DNA of 64,000 nt from Cladorhizidae sp. MBARI D1340-BT2 (GCA_028752905.1 JAQNBH010000015.1:15603669-15667668); one strand, 5' to 3'. Counted from the first letter of the stretch, positions 22,072 through 34,883 are shown. Translations and numbers: made by a program. Notes: a model not told the origin generated them from the sequence alone.

Positions 22072-23095
22072 GTGGTAAACCTTAACACCAAACAACTAGT
22101 AGTTGCAAATACTTTCAGTTCAACACCTGTGATACACACTTTTTTGTTGGCTCCTCATTTGTGTTCTATAACTAACCCAACAGACGAATATGCCTCACTG
22201 ATTGCAAAGTTCCTTGCAATCACAAATCCTCAGTTCACTCAGGAGGCTCCCAAACATGGGGCGGAGCACTTCATACCCACCCAAGGCACCCATATGCATG
22301 CAAGGGCCAGGAGGTTACCCCCTGATAAACTGGCAGTGGCCAAAGCGGAATTCCACAACGATTTTGCCAAATTAGCTGAGGAACAGCCCACTGACCCCGA
22401 TATCAGATTGCTTCAGGGGAGTAACACAGGGTTAAACATTCAGGAGATAGAATTTAGTCCTGGGGTAAATCTGTTGTGTGACACCTCCCAAGACATCGTT
22501 AGACCCCTAGTGCCTTCCTCATGGAAAAGGAAGTTATTTGACTCATTCATAACCTCTCCCACCAGGTGGGGAAGTGGTCAAAGGAATGTGAATCTTGCCA
22601 AGCTGCCAAGATTACTAGACACATTAAGGCCCCATTGCAAACATTCAAAGTACCTGCAAGGAAATTTCAACATATCCATGTTGATTTGGTGGGACCAACC
22701 TCTCAGCCCTTCTCATGGTTATACATACCTCACCATTGTGGACAGATTCTCAAGATGGGTGGAAGCCTTCCCGCTAACTGAGTCCACAGTTCAGGCATGC
22801 TGACAGAGGTGCCCAATTTACCTCTGGCCTATGGAAAGCAATCGCAAATTGTTTAGGAACCACCTTACATCACACAACAGCCTATTACACCCAGTCCAAT
22901 GGGTTAGTGGAGAGGTTCCACAGTAATATGAAAGACGCTTTAAAGGCTAGAGGGGATTCACCTGATTGGTTCCAGGCACTGCCTTGGGTCCTCCTTGGAA
23001 TCAGGACAGCACCCAAGGAGGACCTGGATTGATTGCAGAGATGCTTTATGGCATGCCCTTAGTGGTCCCAGGGGATTTTATTCCCTCACCCACCA
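22072..23095 (+). pseudogene. pol: Ty3/gypsy pol with internal deletion: RT start joined to integrase
   Basis: ARRLPPDKLAVAKAEF near 22330 is the start of a gypsy RT region. It jumps directly to the pre-integrase spacer (LAEEQPTDPDIRLLQ near 22370), so RT and RNase H are missing. Integrase follows: CESCQAAKITRHI near 22590 (zinc-finger end), HVDLVGP near 22680 (first catalytic Asp), TIVDRFSRWVEAFPL near 22735, NGLVERFHSNMK near 22895 (catalytic Glu). Frames shift at about 22570, 22690, 22810 and 22970, and the stretch around the second Asp is missing. It is fused at about 23095 to a different gypsy pol. Confidence 0.75.
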
Positions 23096-24942
23096 ACAAA
23101 GGCATCACCATCTTAGGTGCTGCCATCTTGCGCTTTTCCGGGATAGACAACTTGGGCAACCTGGTAGAGACTCGCCAAATCACATATGTGACCAACAACT
23201 CAGATAAACTTTTCCTCAGTAGGGAAGCATGCATCGCTCTCGGCATGATCACCGAGAAATTCCCCACTATAGGAGAGACTGTAAACAGCCATACCAATAC
23301 AGTTGGCGCTGTCATGAGAGCTGAGCATGGCATATACACCCACAGTGACAGTGGCCTCACAACAGATTGCAACTGCCCAAGACGTAGATCACCACCTCCA
23401 TCCCCAACAAAGCTACCATTTCCTGCAACAGAAGAGAATTGCGAGAAACTCCAACAGTACCTCCTTGACTACTACAAGTCAAGCACACTCAACACATGCG
23501 AACACCAACCACTCCCACTGATGGAAGGCCCCCCAATGAAGCTAATGATCAACCCTGATGCTGAACCTGTTGCCTACCACTCCCCTGTACCAGTCCCAAT
23601 TCATTGGCAAGATGATGTCAAGGCAGGACTCGACCAAGACGTGAGATTGGGCGTGATAGAGCCAGTCCCTGTTGGTGAGCCAGTGACTTGGTGCCACCGC
23701 ATGGTCATATGTGCCAAGAAAAATGGAAAACCATGACGGACTATTGATTTTCAACCATTGAATGCCCACGCCACCAGAGTGACTCATCACACCCAGTCAC
23801 CATTTCACCAAGCACGATCAGTGCCCCACGGCAAGAAAAAGTCTGTATTCGATGTCTGGAATGGGTATCACAGTGTCCCCATCCGTGAGCAAGATCGCCA
23901 CCTGACCACATTCATCACCCCATGGGGCAGATATCGGTACCGCACTGTACCCCAAGGGTATATTGCCTCAGGAGACGGTTACTCAAGACGCTGCGTTGAG
24001 ATTGTGTCAAACATACCCAACAAGACCAAATGCATCGATGACACACTACTTTGGGCAGATGACCTGGAAGGATGCTTTCATCAGGCAGTTCAGTGGCTTG
24101 ACATTTGTGGCAGGAATGGTATAACCCTAAACCCAGAAAAGTTGCGGTTTGGCCATGACATAGTAGAGTTTGCTGGCTTTGAGATCACCATGGACAGCGT
24201 TCGACCCTGCAAGAAATACCTCCAAGCAATTATGGAATTCCCTAAGACAAAAAACATAACCGATATCCGTTCATGGTTCGGCCTCATTAACCAAGTGTCA
24301 TATGCGTTCAGCATGGCAGAGAAGATGCTCCCCTTTCGCCAACTACTGAAAACCAGCACCCGTTTCCACTGGGACGATAACCTCAATGACCTATTTGAAG
24401 AGTCCAAACTGGTCATAGTAGATGAGATTACAGAGGGTGTCCGTATTTTTGACAAATCAAGGCCAACATGCCTAGCCACTGATTGGTCCAAGACAGGCAT
24501 TGGGTTCTGGCTATTCCAGAAACACTGTGGATGCCCTGGTACTGACCTATTCTGCTGCCACACAGGTTGGAAAATCACTCTGGTTGGGAGTCGCTTTACA
24601 CACCCTGCTGAGTCACGCTATGCCCCAGTTGAGGGTGAAGCCCTGGCAGTTGCCGATGCTCTAGATAAATCTAGACACTTCGTCCTGGGGTGTGAGGATC
24701 TTATCATCGCAGTTGACCACAAGCCGCTCCTCAAGCTATTTGGAGATAGGTCACTTAATGACATCAGCAACTCTCGGCTCAGAAACCTCAAGGAGAAGAC
24801 CCTCCGCTACAGATTCCGCATGGTCCACATACCAGGAGCGAAAAATAAAGCTTCCGACACCATATCCCGCCACCCTACCGGCAACCACCAGCCTTCCAAG
24901 ATGAACAGTAGTAATAAAGTAACTTTGTATAGTGAGCACTAA
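23096..24942 (+). pseudogene. pol: Ty3/gypsy pol: RT and RNase H, nearly intact
   Basis: A long readable stretch broken by one in-frame TGA at 23734-23736. It starts in the protease/RT spacer (FLSREACIALGMI near 23220). It contains LPFPATEENCEKLQQYLLDYY, VTWCHRMVICAKKNGKP, FDVWNGYHSVPI and the RT catalytic box CIDDTLLWADD near 24037, then RNase H with TDWSKTGIGFWL near 24485, VEGEALAVADAL near 24630 and AVDHKPLL near 24710. It ends after AKNKASDTISRHP. The IDDT form of the box and the wording around it place it in a gypsy lineage widespread in aquatic invertebrates (recognised from memory). Integrase and LTRs are absent. Confidence 0.85.
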
Positions 24943-25527
24943 GCACTCGCACTTGTATCTATGTGTCTGTTTATTGGCATTTTTACCAACAATTGGTGTC
25001 TGCTATGTGGTGGGAACAATTGCTGATGTGATGTAGCAATGCAGTGCAATAAATATAGCATCAAGTAGTTATTATTTATTTAGTGTAATAATTATAGTGA
25101 TTACATTTGTAATGATATGCATAACTGTGGTTTTTGTTGCCAAGCAACCGTGGTAACCTCAAAGTGTTTGTCAATGTTTATACCACAAATACTTCAAAGG
25201 TTGCTATGGAATTTTTTACATTCCCGGGAAGTTATAAAATTTATAGTAAAAGTAGTATAATAATTTTAAAAAAATCCTAAAATAATTTAGCGGTGAAAGA
25301 GTTAAAGGCATGGTTATACTTAGGCCTTTGCAACAGTTTTCAGGGGCGGCTGTGGAATTAATTTTGTTAAAAAAAAAAAAATTATGGATAAAATTATTAA
25401 TTTTCATACATTGCAAAAGCATATTATCTAAAGGTATTATCTAAAGGTATTAGGTATTATCTATTTAAAGGTTATAAAAAGATGAGCGAACTATTAAACC
25501 CTTCACCTCGAAGTTGTTTTCATGCTA
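24943..25527. other. Non-coding, with a piggyBac-type terminus at TTAA
   Basis: AT-rich sequence without coding signals. GCGGTGAAAGAG at 25290-25301 followed by TTAA at 25302-25305 is the inverse of the terminus at 211, so a piggyBac-derived MITE or an element end probably lies here. Its partner to the left was not found. Confidence 0.4.
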
Positions 25528-25624
25528 GTGTGAAAACATGCAATTAGCTCGAGTGTGAAAACATGCAATTAGCTAGAGTGTGAAAACATGCAATTAGCTA
25601 GAGTGTGAAATGCAATTAGCTAGA
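25528..25624. repeat. 25-bp tandem repeat, four copies
   Basis: GTGTGAAAACATGCAATTAG plus CTAGA recurs at 25528, 25553, 25578 and 25603; the last copy lacks a few bases. No coding sense. Confidence 0.9.
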
Positions 25625-25895
25625 TGTCCACAATTGGAAGAAAGTTGGAAGCTATGACAACAAACACCAAATCAAGGCTTCTGGTTGTGAATTGAAGCCA
25701 CATTTACCCTCTTTCAATTCAGTAAGAGAGTCATAAGAGAAAGCTTTCAGCAGCTGCTATATACTAGGCTAGGTCTATTGGGCACTGTGATTAAACACAA
25801 TCATAATTAACACATTGCTTGTTAGTTAAGTCTGTCATAGATAGTAATTGATTTCAGGCACATGCTGCTTAACAACTAGACAGACTTTTATAGCC

Positions 25896-28310
25896 ATGTC
25901 AACAGCAAAGAAACAGCAGTCCCTGCTGTTATTTCAAAGGAAGAATAATTCAGGAGCCAGTGAAGATCAAGTCACTGTGCCACTGGAAGTAGAGAAAAAA
26001 AGAGTAGAGAAAAAAAGCAAAGATTCTATTCATCTTGAGTTTCCTGATGAAGATCTCAGTTTGTCTGATGAAGATCTCTGTTTGACTGAGGAAGATCTCA
26101 TTTTGACTAAGGAAGAAGATTGTCAAAAAGCATCATCCCCTAGCCCTGCTGCGACCTCCCATTCTGCATGTTGTCAAGGTGAGGAAGTAGATTCTGAACA
26201 ACAGTAGATTATTCTGGAATAGAGTTTGGGGTAACAAATAAACCTTGTCAACCACATTCTCAATACTTTCCTCAAAAAAACTGTTTGGGAAAAAGAAACC
26301 TGAGTACCGGCTTCAAGGCTATTTGATTTGATAATGTGATATGGTCATCTTGGCTTCACTGGGAAAAAAGTAATGACAGGGCTCACTGTTTCATTTGCCG
26401 AAATATTTATGCCTTGAACCAGCTCACTTTCTCCAAAAAACAAAGAATCTGCATTTATCACAACTGGGTATACCAATTGGAAAGATGCTACTCGATTCTT
26501 CAGCAACACCACCAAAGTGCATGTCACAGAGAATCCATTATAAAGTGGGAACACCACTTGAAATGGGCAGATGTCAGTGTCCAGCTTCAGAAACAACTTG
26601 TTTTTGAACAGGAAGCTTCCAGATATTGCCTCAAAATTCTTTTTACTTCAGCTGAGTATCTTGCTGGCAAGGATTTGCATTGCGTGGATATTTTGAGGAG
26701 AGAGGAAACCTTCTTCAGCTACTGAAGCTACGTTCAAGTGATTGTGAACAATTTAAATCCTGGTTAACAGAAAACATAATCTATACACTTCCCATGATGT
26801 ACAAAATGAGATGGTGAGGATTATGTCCGCATGATTCAATGGTCAATTCTTAAGGATATTTGTGCTAGTCAGGTATTCTATCAGTGCAGATGAGACAGAC
26901 ACAAGTAAGCACTGGTAAATATAATAGAAAATTGATGTGCTTGACTTTAATAAATATTATTTGTTGCAGATGGTTGTATGCATAAGATATGTTTCACCCC
27001 TCGCATTTGAAGTACATGAAATTGTATCGGCATGTATGCAACTGAACGTACTAATTCTGACCAGTTGACATGCTAAATCAAAGATGTGTTACTTCATGCC
27101 AGTCTTTCACTACATCAATGCAGAGGTCAGTGTTATGATGGGGCTGCCAACATGTCTGGTAGAAGATCAGGAGTGTCAACACAAATCCAATGAATTGAGT
27201 CCAGAGCTGTATACATTTATTGTTATGGGACACTCACTAAATCTTGCTGTTCAAGATATATACCTGTCGCTCTATCAAAACCATGAGAGACACGTTTGAT
27301 ACAGTCCTTGAGTTGGATACAGTCCTTGAGTTGTCCAAAATGTTCAAATATAGTGCCAAAAAGAAATCCATGCTCCAAAAAGTGAAATTAGAACTTTCTC
27401 CAAAAATTCCTGGTCTCAAATTCCTGGTCTCAAACCTCTTTGCCCAACTCAGGACAGTTAGAGCTGAATCACTTCGATCTATTCTGTCCAACTATTCTGT
27501 TATTCTATCTGTACTAGATGATATCACTACAGAATATAGTGGAAATGTTGAGGCTGCTACCACAGTGGTTGTTAGCTACTATTTCTTTTTGGCGTATTTG
27601 TAGCTGAAATGTTTTTCTGAATTACTGATCTCCTGCTCTTCAAAGGAAGACTATTAGTGCAACAGAAGCAAGAAAATTCGCATCAGTGACTCTTTCTAGC
27701 TTAAAAGAGTGGAGATCTGACAGTTATACTTTGACCATACCTGATATAAGATGCAAGCCAAGGCTTCTGATTTAGATGTTGATGAGATGTTGATGACCAG
27801 AATCCCTGCCCGCATAGATGAGTATGGCAACATGATGACACAGTGGAAACTATGTATCGTAGGCTTTACTTCGACATTTTGGACAAATTGATTGGTGAAA
27901 CTGAACGTAGGTTTGACTCCCCTGCTTTTATAAAATGGAATAAATTTTGAAAAAAGGAGACACAATTAACTCACTCTCGGCATTTTAGTGGTAACCTCAT
28001 CAAAGAAGACTTGCAAGTTGAATTGTCTATGCTCAAAATTATAATGGAAGGAGAAGATTATTCAGTTTGTACTTTAAGGGAAACGGTATAGCACACTTTT
28101 TCCTCAAGTCAGCAAGCTTTTTCACTTATTCTTGGTAATTCCAGCTACTTCTCATTTTCATCATTACGTTGCATCAAAACATATCTACGTTCCACAATGA
28201 AGCAGGAAAGACTAAACAGTCTAATGATGCTATACATTCATAAAGATAGAACAATCGCCATGAGGGAATTTGTCCTGACCAAGATCGAATTTGAGTTTTT
28301 GGAAAGTTTT
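25896..28310 (+). pseudogene. zf-MYM1-like hAT transposase, decayed
   Basis: Starts MSTAKKQQSLLLF with an acidic N-terminus holding three DEDL/EEDL repeats (about 26050-26120). A TTF-type zinc finger region follows near 26340-26540 (AHCFICRNIY, CHRESI). LLQLLKLRSSDCEQFKSWL appears near 26715 after a frameshift. The catalytic domain remnants are MGHSLNLAVQD near 27230, TCRSIKTMRDTFDTVLEL near 27265 and TVRAESLRSILSNYSVILSVL near 27450. The C-terminal dimerisation part near 28040-28310 includes VELSMLKIIMEGEDYS. The order matches ZMYM1-like hAT proteins. Stops and shifts separate all parts. Confidence 0.8.
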
Positions 28311-28436
28311 GATACAATGAAAATAACTATGACCTATATATAATTCTAATTGTATGTAAATGAAAATGAAAGCTTTGCACTCAGCAAGGGAGGGAATACA
28401 CCTTGCACACACACACTACTCGACACTAAATTATGA

Positions 28437-28620
28437 GCAAAGTTCACTGGACCACTTTCAAAAAGGTGGAGCAGCCCCTGGTTTTTATTATTAAAAGAGA
28501 GCGTAAGATAGAATGTTATCTTTTGAGCTATACATGGGTGAAGTTTGCAGAATCTATGGAGTTCTTAAGTCAGATTTCTGAAGTCAGAAGCACAAATTTT
28601 TGTAATGCCCCCTTAACACG
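28437..28620. mobile_element. Long-TIR MITE fragment, copy 2
   Basis: ATCTTTTGAGCTATA near 28518 and GTTTGCAGAATCTATGGAG near 28543 match the arms of the MITE at 8358-9246. Only one arm can be traced, and the ends are not clear. The stretch from here to 29285 shows no gene. Confidence 0.5.
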
Positions 28621-29285
28621 GTCACTGTTTAGGATGTCACCTCTTTACCATTAATATTAAAAAATTGGTTAAAATGCAGATATTCAACTACTCAACAAGA
28701 TCCCATTTTGCTGGTCATAGTTTTTCCAAAGAGAGAGAAGCCTTAGTGCCGATAATAATTTATGAGCAAATAATCTCTATCAACAAGTAGTGTTCTCCTT
28801 GAAGAAAACGACTCAAAATATTTGCTGCAAACATATAGCAATGGTTAATCAGAGCTGCTGGAAGCATCACACACATCGATTTTGACAGTCATTGTGGACA
28901 ACAAAGAAAACTTATGACATCTAGAGACAATACTCTTGAACGTTTCATGATTTGAAAATTCCTTAGTTTTTCATGCTCAGGTTTGTTGTATATTCTTCCA
29001 ATATTTCTTTCTACCTTGAAAAAAAACACAGCTTGTGTATGAATTTCATTCCTCAATTTCTTGATGGTAACATTTGTTTCGTTTGCCCTTTCATTTATGC
29101 AAAAGAAAGAAAAGGGTTAGCTACATAATACTAGAATTCAGTATGACAAGTGGAGCTTTATATTGGTTCTATATAGGTGCAAATTAAATTTGCTATGAAA
29201 TTTCACATGTGATTATATTTTTTGTGTTGATGTTTAATACACTAGGGGTAATCATGGAATGAGATATCTTTCTCATGTTGTACAG

Positions 29286-32200
29286 GATGAGGAAGATCCT
29301 TTCTTTGTGGCAGACCTTGGCAGATTGATGGATATGCATGCAAGGTGGGAGATATCTCTTCCCAAGGTCCAACCTTTCTATGCTGTCAAGTGCAATGATG
29401 ATGTGATGCTACTCAAGATCCTGGCTGCATTGGGCACAGGCTTTGACTGTGCGAGTAAGGTATGCAATTCCTCTTTTTTTGCTCTTCTACATGTTCATTT
29501 TGTTTTTTCTTTCATCTTCTGGTTTCACTCCATCCTACACTTCTTCTTATGAATCTTTCCCTATATATATGAATGCTGTTTTTCACTGTAAATATAAGAT
29601 ACATGCATACATAATACAAATGACAGCATTGTTATAATATCAGAATGAGATAAAGGCAATTCTTGATCTTGGAGTGAGTCCTGATCGCATCATCTATGCC
29701 AATACAATCAAGCAGATCTCCCATCTGAAGTATGCTGCCAAGAAAGGAGTGACACTCATGACTTTTGATAATGACCAGGAACTTCACAAAGTGAAGGAGC
29801 ACTACCCCACTGCCAGGTTGTGAAATTAATGATTCCATGCACACTACTAATTAGTCTAGGACAGCACTGCCATCCAATAAAAAATACTTAGTTTATGTAC
29901 TACAAACTCTCTAAATTAAGATAATGATATTATTGGAAGAACATTCCAATGATCTCGAAGTTATCACATCCATAAAGACATCGACATTGCCTCAATTGCC
30001 CTTACGAAATGGAAATGCGCCTGCTAATAATCTTGTGAGCCAGAACTTAACAACATTCTCCCATGTAGGATTTCGGTATGGCTTGCAAGACTTGTGTGCA
30101 AAGCAGAAGAGGTTCAGATTTTATTTGCATTTAGTAAGAATTAAAATTGACAACTAAAACTTTCCGACGTGATTCCATTACTTTACAAGGGTTAGCAAAA
30201 TTACCACCACCATCCAACGAAGTAAAAATAATATGTGTATACTACAAACTTATTTTGTCAAGACAGGTTTGATAACAGTGCTGGTTACCTTTAGAGCCAG
30301 CATAAACATGAACTAAAATATACAGAGCTTGTGATTGTCTGTAATCTTTTTATGTAGGTCTGGATCAAGATCCTGATTATCTTTTTAGCTATTACAATGA
30401 CTGTTTAAATTCCATAAAGATGTCCCAAGTGCTGTTGTTGTTTTTGCCGTAATTTAGGTAAAAAGTTGAACTTTTATCAGACCAACTAATTACACTCGTG
30501 CAACATTGAAAATGAATATTGGTAGCATTTTATCCATCAATTATTTATTAATTTATTTGGAAGGACAAACATTTCTTTATAGAGAACGGTTTCCTCAAGC
30601 CTACATCAATCTTTCGTCTGCAGATACATCTAAATGCAGAAAGGAAGATAAATACACCGATACAGGCAATGAGGGATCCAAAAAGAAGGATCCTATGGTA
30701 GTGATTCCTTATGCAGCAGGGATTAGTGAAGACATCAGAGTCTGCAGGAAGTTCAACATCAAAGTCGTTTTCAGATCGGGAAGAACTCTGAGGACACAAC
30801 TGAGCAGAGTGAAGGATGTTTTACCAGCTAATATGCACTCAAGTGTTGTGTACTGCATCCCTTCTAGCTGTGGAAAATACTACATAGGGGAGACCATCAG
30901 AAGACTGGAGACCACAGTGGAAAGAACATCAAGTGCCTATAGAAAGTGTGCTAAAGAGCCTGCAATTGCTGAACTAACGTAGGATAATGGACATCCTAGG
31001 AAGGGCTAGGGCTATAGCTAGCTAACGGTATATAACAAAATCACGCAAGTAGTTGTATCTGATGAAGGCTAGAGCATCTAGTCGAAATATCAAGAGAGTA
31101 AAAATTCAAGTTTATTATTGAGGCCATTTAACTTACATTATTGATTGACCATTTGTGATTAACTTACATCCTATGTCAATACTACAAATAGTACATGCAC
31201 ATACTATATAGTTAGGTCAGAGTTAGTTGTTGTCAGTTGGTGTTCTTGATCTATATAATGGAATATATTTATGAGCTCCTAAAGAGTTCTTAAATTTCCT
31301 CTTACACAAGGATTTAATTTTATATGAGTAATAATTTTACCTTTTGCTAGCCTTTGATAGAAGGCTGTGCGGTAGGAGGGGTGGGGAGGTCAGCAGAAGG
31401 TTTTACGCCTTCATTGTCTGAAGCATGGCAATGATATCAGTAGCGAACAACTGTCTTGAACAAGCAATATGTTTATGATAAATGCATGGGGTTGAGTGGA
31501 GGGTGGAGACTGAGTGAAAGATCTTGGTCTATCCCAGATTTGAAAGTCATAGAGTAGCAATGTAAAAGTGACTCTGACTAAGGTTAATTCCCAGGGAAGT
31601 ATTCTTACAGGGTTCAGGATCTATTTCCATCTATACAAAACATATTTGAAGAAGTTTAACAGAAGATTAAAATTTAATTAACATGTTAGCTGTGACATGT
31701 TCATGGCACACTGGTGTTGTACCACACCCACATACATAAGTAATAATTACATGCAAGCACAGTCATATATCTAGTCAGTCAACATACAACAGGTTTGAGC
31801 ACAGGTTAGCAAGTGAAGCAGTTGTTGGCAAGATTAAGCACTGTGTATATAGAATTCTTGCTCTTTGCTATATCCAAGTTTCAGCACTTAGCCTAGATAA
31901 TGATATTCATTGCAACTGTTGACTTTCATAATTACTCTGACAAATACTTATGCCAACTAGTAATGTACTGTAATGCTGGAAAGGCTGATGATAAAATAAT
32001 TAAAACATTCTTCTTCATTATAAATAAAGTTCCTATAAATGTTTGTTCTCTAAATTTAATAAATTCTTGCCTTATTTCTTTTTTTGCTATATAATCACAC
32101 TAAAAGATTTATTTTTGTTATATATTATATAAAATATTTTTTTACCTTTAAGTATAACTGGACGGTTTTGGTTGTTTGGGAAGACTACCAATCTTATATA

Positions 32201-34147
32201 TATATACTTTAACAAAGAGATCTGAGCTAATCTCTTAGTGGTCAATTGGTATATATGCCCATGATGGGTGTTTTTTATTGGCAATACATGTAATTTAAAA
32301 TGCATTTTTTTAGACTTTGCATCAAATTTAAATCTGTTCATCAACATTTGAATCCATGCAGTACTAAGATCCATAAGATGACCATCTTTTTACTTTTTTT
32401 TTATACACTTTCTTTCCAGATTAGTCTTGCACATTGTCGCAGACTCTGCTAGTTCTTCACTATCGTTTAGTACCAAGTTTGGCTGCACCATGTCAGAGGC
32501 CAGAGATCTACTCCAAACTGCTTTATCACTGGATTTGAATGTAGTAGGAGTCAGGTATTGAATATTGTCTCCTGCTTATACGCTACAGAGTTATCTAGGT
32601 ATTTATTACAATCATTAATAGTTTCCATGTAGGTTCTTTTGGTAAGGACCCACATTCTTACCAGCATGCAATGGAGATGGCCTTTGAGGTATTCCACTAT
32701 GCTGCCAGTGTGGGCTACCACATGACCCTCCTAAACATAGGAGGAGGCTTTCCTGGAAGCAAGATGTCAGAAGACCTCTTCAAGAATATGGCTGTGAGTA
32801 TCAACAGTGGCCTGGAAGTGTTCCATGATTTTCCTGACTTAAAGGTCATTGCTGAGCCAGGTAGGTGTGTACAATGAACAATACCAATAAACTGCACCAC
32901 TACAATTGTTGATTGTGTAAAGAATGACACGAACAAATTACCATTAGAATGAAAATAAATTAGTTTTAGTTTAACAGAATTGGCTCCATTGAATCAAGAA
33001 AACAAAAGTCTATGTCTAGAAGAAATTTGCAGCAAAGACATCAGTACGTCATTTCCCCCTTCAAATTGAAGGGATTCAGAGTGGTTTCCCAATAGACCGA
33101 TATCTGTACCTTCGACCCCATCAGGAACTATTCCAGAAACAGAAGAGTCAACAGCCATGACATAATCTAAAAATCACTAATGAATGGCTTGAGTTCAGCT
33201 TGCTTTGGAGTCAAATCAGTGCATATACAGAGTAGAGACATTATCCACTTCTCAGAGGCTAGAAATGATCAGCATGCTGTTTCCCGCATGATAGGGCCCA
33301 TTTAAATCCTAATATAATCAAATCTTGATCAGAACTAATAACTTGTAGTAACTGTCAAATTTTTATACAGGGGAAGGGGTTGTCATGTATTTCTAGCCTA
33401 ACCAATCAAAAAATTATTTTGCTGCCCCTATACATTAACATAATAATGATATGGCATAATGAAGCCATTATGTAAAAAATGTGTACATACATATACATCT
33501 GGTGTATATAATATATTTTTGTTTTTGAAATACATACAGGTTTCTTCTTTCCTTCTTCTGTCTATTCCCTTGCTGTCAATGTGATTGGGAAGAGAGTTAC
33601 TATAAAAAGTGGAAAAGAGCCAGTGTACAACTACCATGTAAATGATGGTATACATGGTTCCTTCTTTATTTGTTTCTATGAAATAATGAAACCAACCCCT
33701 ATTGTCCTCCAGGTATGAAAATATTATTGTATTGCATACAGTGTTATAGTACTGAAAAGGAAAAAAAAATTAACGAAACTCAAACTTCTCAACTTTTCTA
33801 TTGCAGGACACATTGAGATCCTGCAACCACCACAAAACCTTTATTTCGGGGCCAACTTGTGACAGTGGAGACAAAATCTGTGAAGCCTGCATTCCTGAAG
33901 TGAACATTGGAGACTGGATCTATTTCAAGGACATGGGAGGTTATAGCTTAAGTCTGAATAGAACATTCAATGGATTCAATGCCTCCCCTTCATATTACTA
34001 CATTAGGTAATCTCACAGGTAACGTGTGCGGATTCATTTTTTTTCCATGTTATATTTTCATATTTTCACTTCTTTTGCTGTTACAGTGAAAGGCTTAACA
34101 ATCTGATGGTTCATCCTCAACCAGAGCTATATGTACACTCACCATAA
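29286..34147 (+). CDS. Ornithine decarboxylase-like protein, copy 2 (probable pseudoenzyme)
   Basis: Exons 29286-29459, 29644-29816, 32420-32554, 32622-32860, 33540-33712, 33807-34006 and 34087-34147 join in phase to an open 384-residue product equal to ODC from about residue 37 on. No first exon was found upstream. Kept (mouse ODC numbering): K69, D88, E94, H197, G235-G237, E274, C360 (SGPTCDSGD), D361, Y389. Changed: R154 to His, D233 to Asn, R277 to Phe, Y323 to His, D332 to Glu. The antizyme-binding stretch (ODC 117-140) is well conserved. The protein stops after LYVHSP, without the PEST-like degradation tail of vertebrate ODC. Several changed sites bind PLP phosphate or substrate, so activity is doubtful; loss at such sites is the hallmark of antizyme inhibitors. 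Intron 3 contains a Penelope fragment. Confidence 0.85.
30506..30982 (+). pseudogene. Penelope-like element, GIY-YIG endonuclease fragment
   Basis: The open frame carries [34 protein letters not shown] and [19 protein letters not shown]. The last is the GIY-YIG nuclease start, followed by RRLETTVE, as in Penelope-like elements. The RT is missing and the domain is cut off near [10 protein letters not shown]. It lies in intron 3 of the ODC-like copy 2, and its tail 80-110 bases downstream holds the best hammerhead-like motif in the window. Confidence 0.8.
31059..31087 (+). ncRNA. Hammerhead-like core motif, best copy
   Basis: CTGATGA, then A, arm GGCTAGA, loop GCA, arm TCTAGTC and GAAA. The two arms pair over 7 bp (one G-U). 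Hammerhead ribozymes are known in Penelope-like elements, and this sits just after a Penelope endonuclease fragment. GGTA at about 31027 could pair with TATC after GAAA as helix III. The extra A after CTGATGA and the missing proof of helices I and III keep this a candidate. The flanking tail TTATTATTGAG recurs at every other copy. Confidence 0.45.
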
Positions 34148-34256
34148 CAATATGGAACTATCACCTAAGGGCTCACTATATAAGTTTAGAGTTCATTCAG
34201 GAATTACTATGTGACTCCAGGCTTATTTTAGTTGCATATATAACAGCAAATGTTAT

Positions 34257-34413
34257 GGGGGGGAAGCAGTCTGAAAACCTGCACTTTTTAATACCAACAC
34301 AGACATTTGAGCTAATATTAAGTTCATAGAGTGAAGTGTGCAGAATCTATGGAGCTCCAAAATCCTAACCATAAGCAAATTTTCCAGACATGTTGAGACT
34401 GCTTCCCACCTTT
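34257..34413. mobile_element. Short MITE of the long-TIR family, copy 3
   Basis: Starts GGGGGGAAGCAGTCT and ends with the inverse AGACTGCTTCCC. The interior has GTGCAGAATCTATGGAGCTCC, as in the arms of the element at 8358. It lies about 110 bp after the ODC copy 2 stop codon. 34414-34880 shows nothing I recognise. Confidence 0.55.
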
Positions 34414-34883
34414 GTCAAGTTTTACGGTTTTGATATTTACAGATTGGTGTGCATATATAATTATATTAGTTATGATTTTACAAGAGTGACGTAAAGTCGT
34501 TTCTTTGGGTTCACAGAGTTGCAGTGATGGAAGGTTTGATAGAGAAGACCAAGAAACTTGTAGGCTTTACCGATTCCAAGTTAGGTCAGGTGACATCACT
34601 ACTCCTACGACTTTGATGGAACTTTTGTTGGTGTTGATTCTACCTTATGAGGTAATGGTGTTTTATTACAGAAGCTCATAAGGTGGCATTTACTATTATT
34701 AAAGGACGGGCACTTTGGTAGAGAAGATAAATCTTCCTGTGAGGAAGCTGAGGATTTAAAACACTTAGTATCATTAGTGCAGAGAAGTAAAGTGCTCTAC
34801 CACCCAGCAGCTATATACTCAATTTTACCAGCTACATCAGCAGCTCTTTAAAAGTGCAAGGCAAAGTAATCATCTTGATTTTT

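Noticed and set aside
29924..30157. 77-codon frame in ODC copy 2 intron 3
   Set aside because: No recognisable domain and not joined in phase to any ODC exon.
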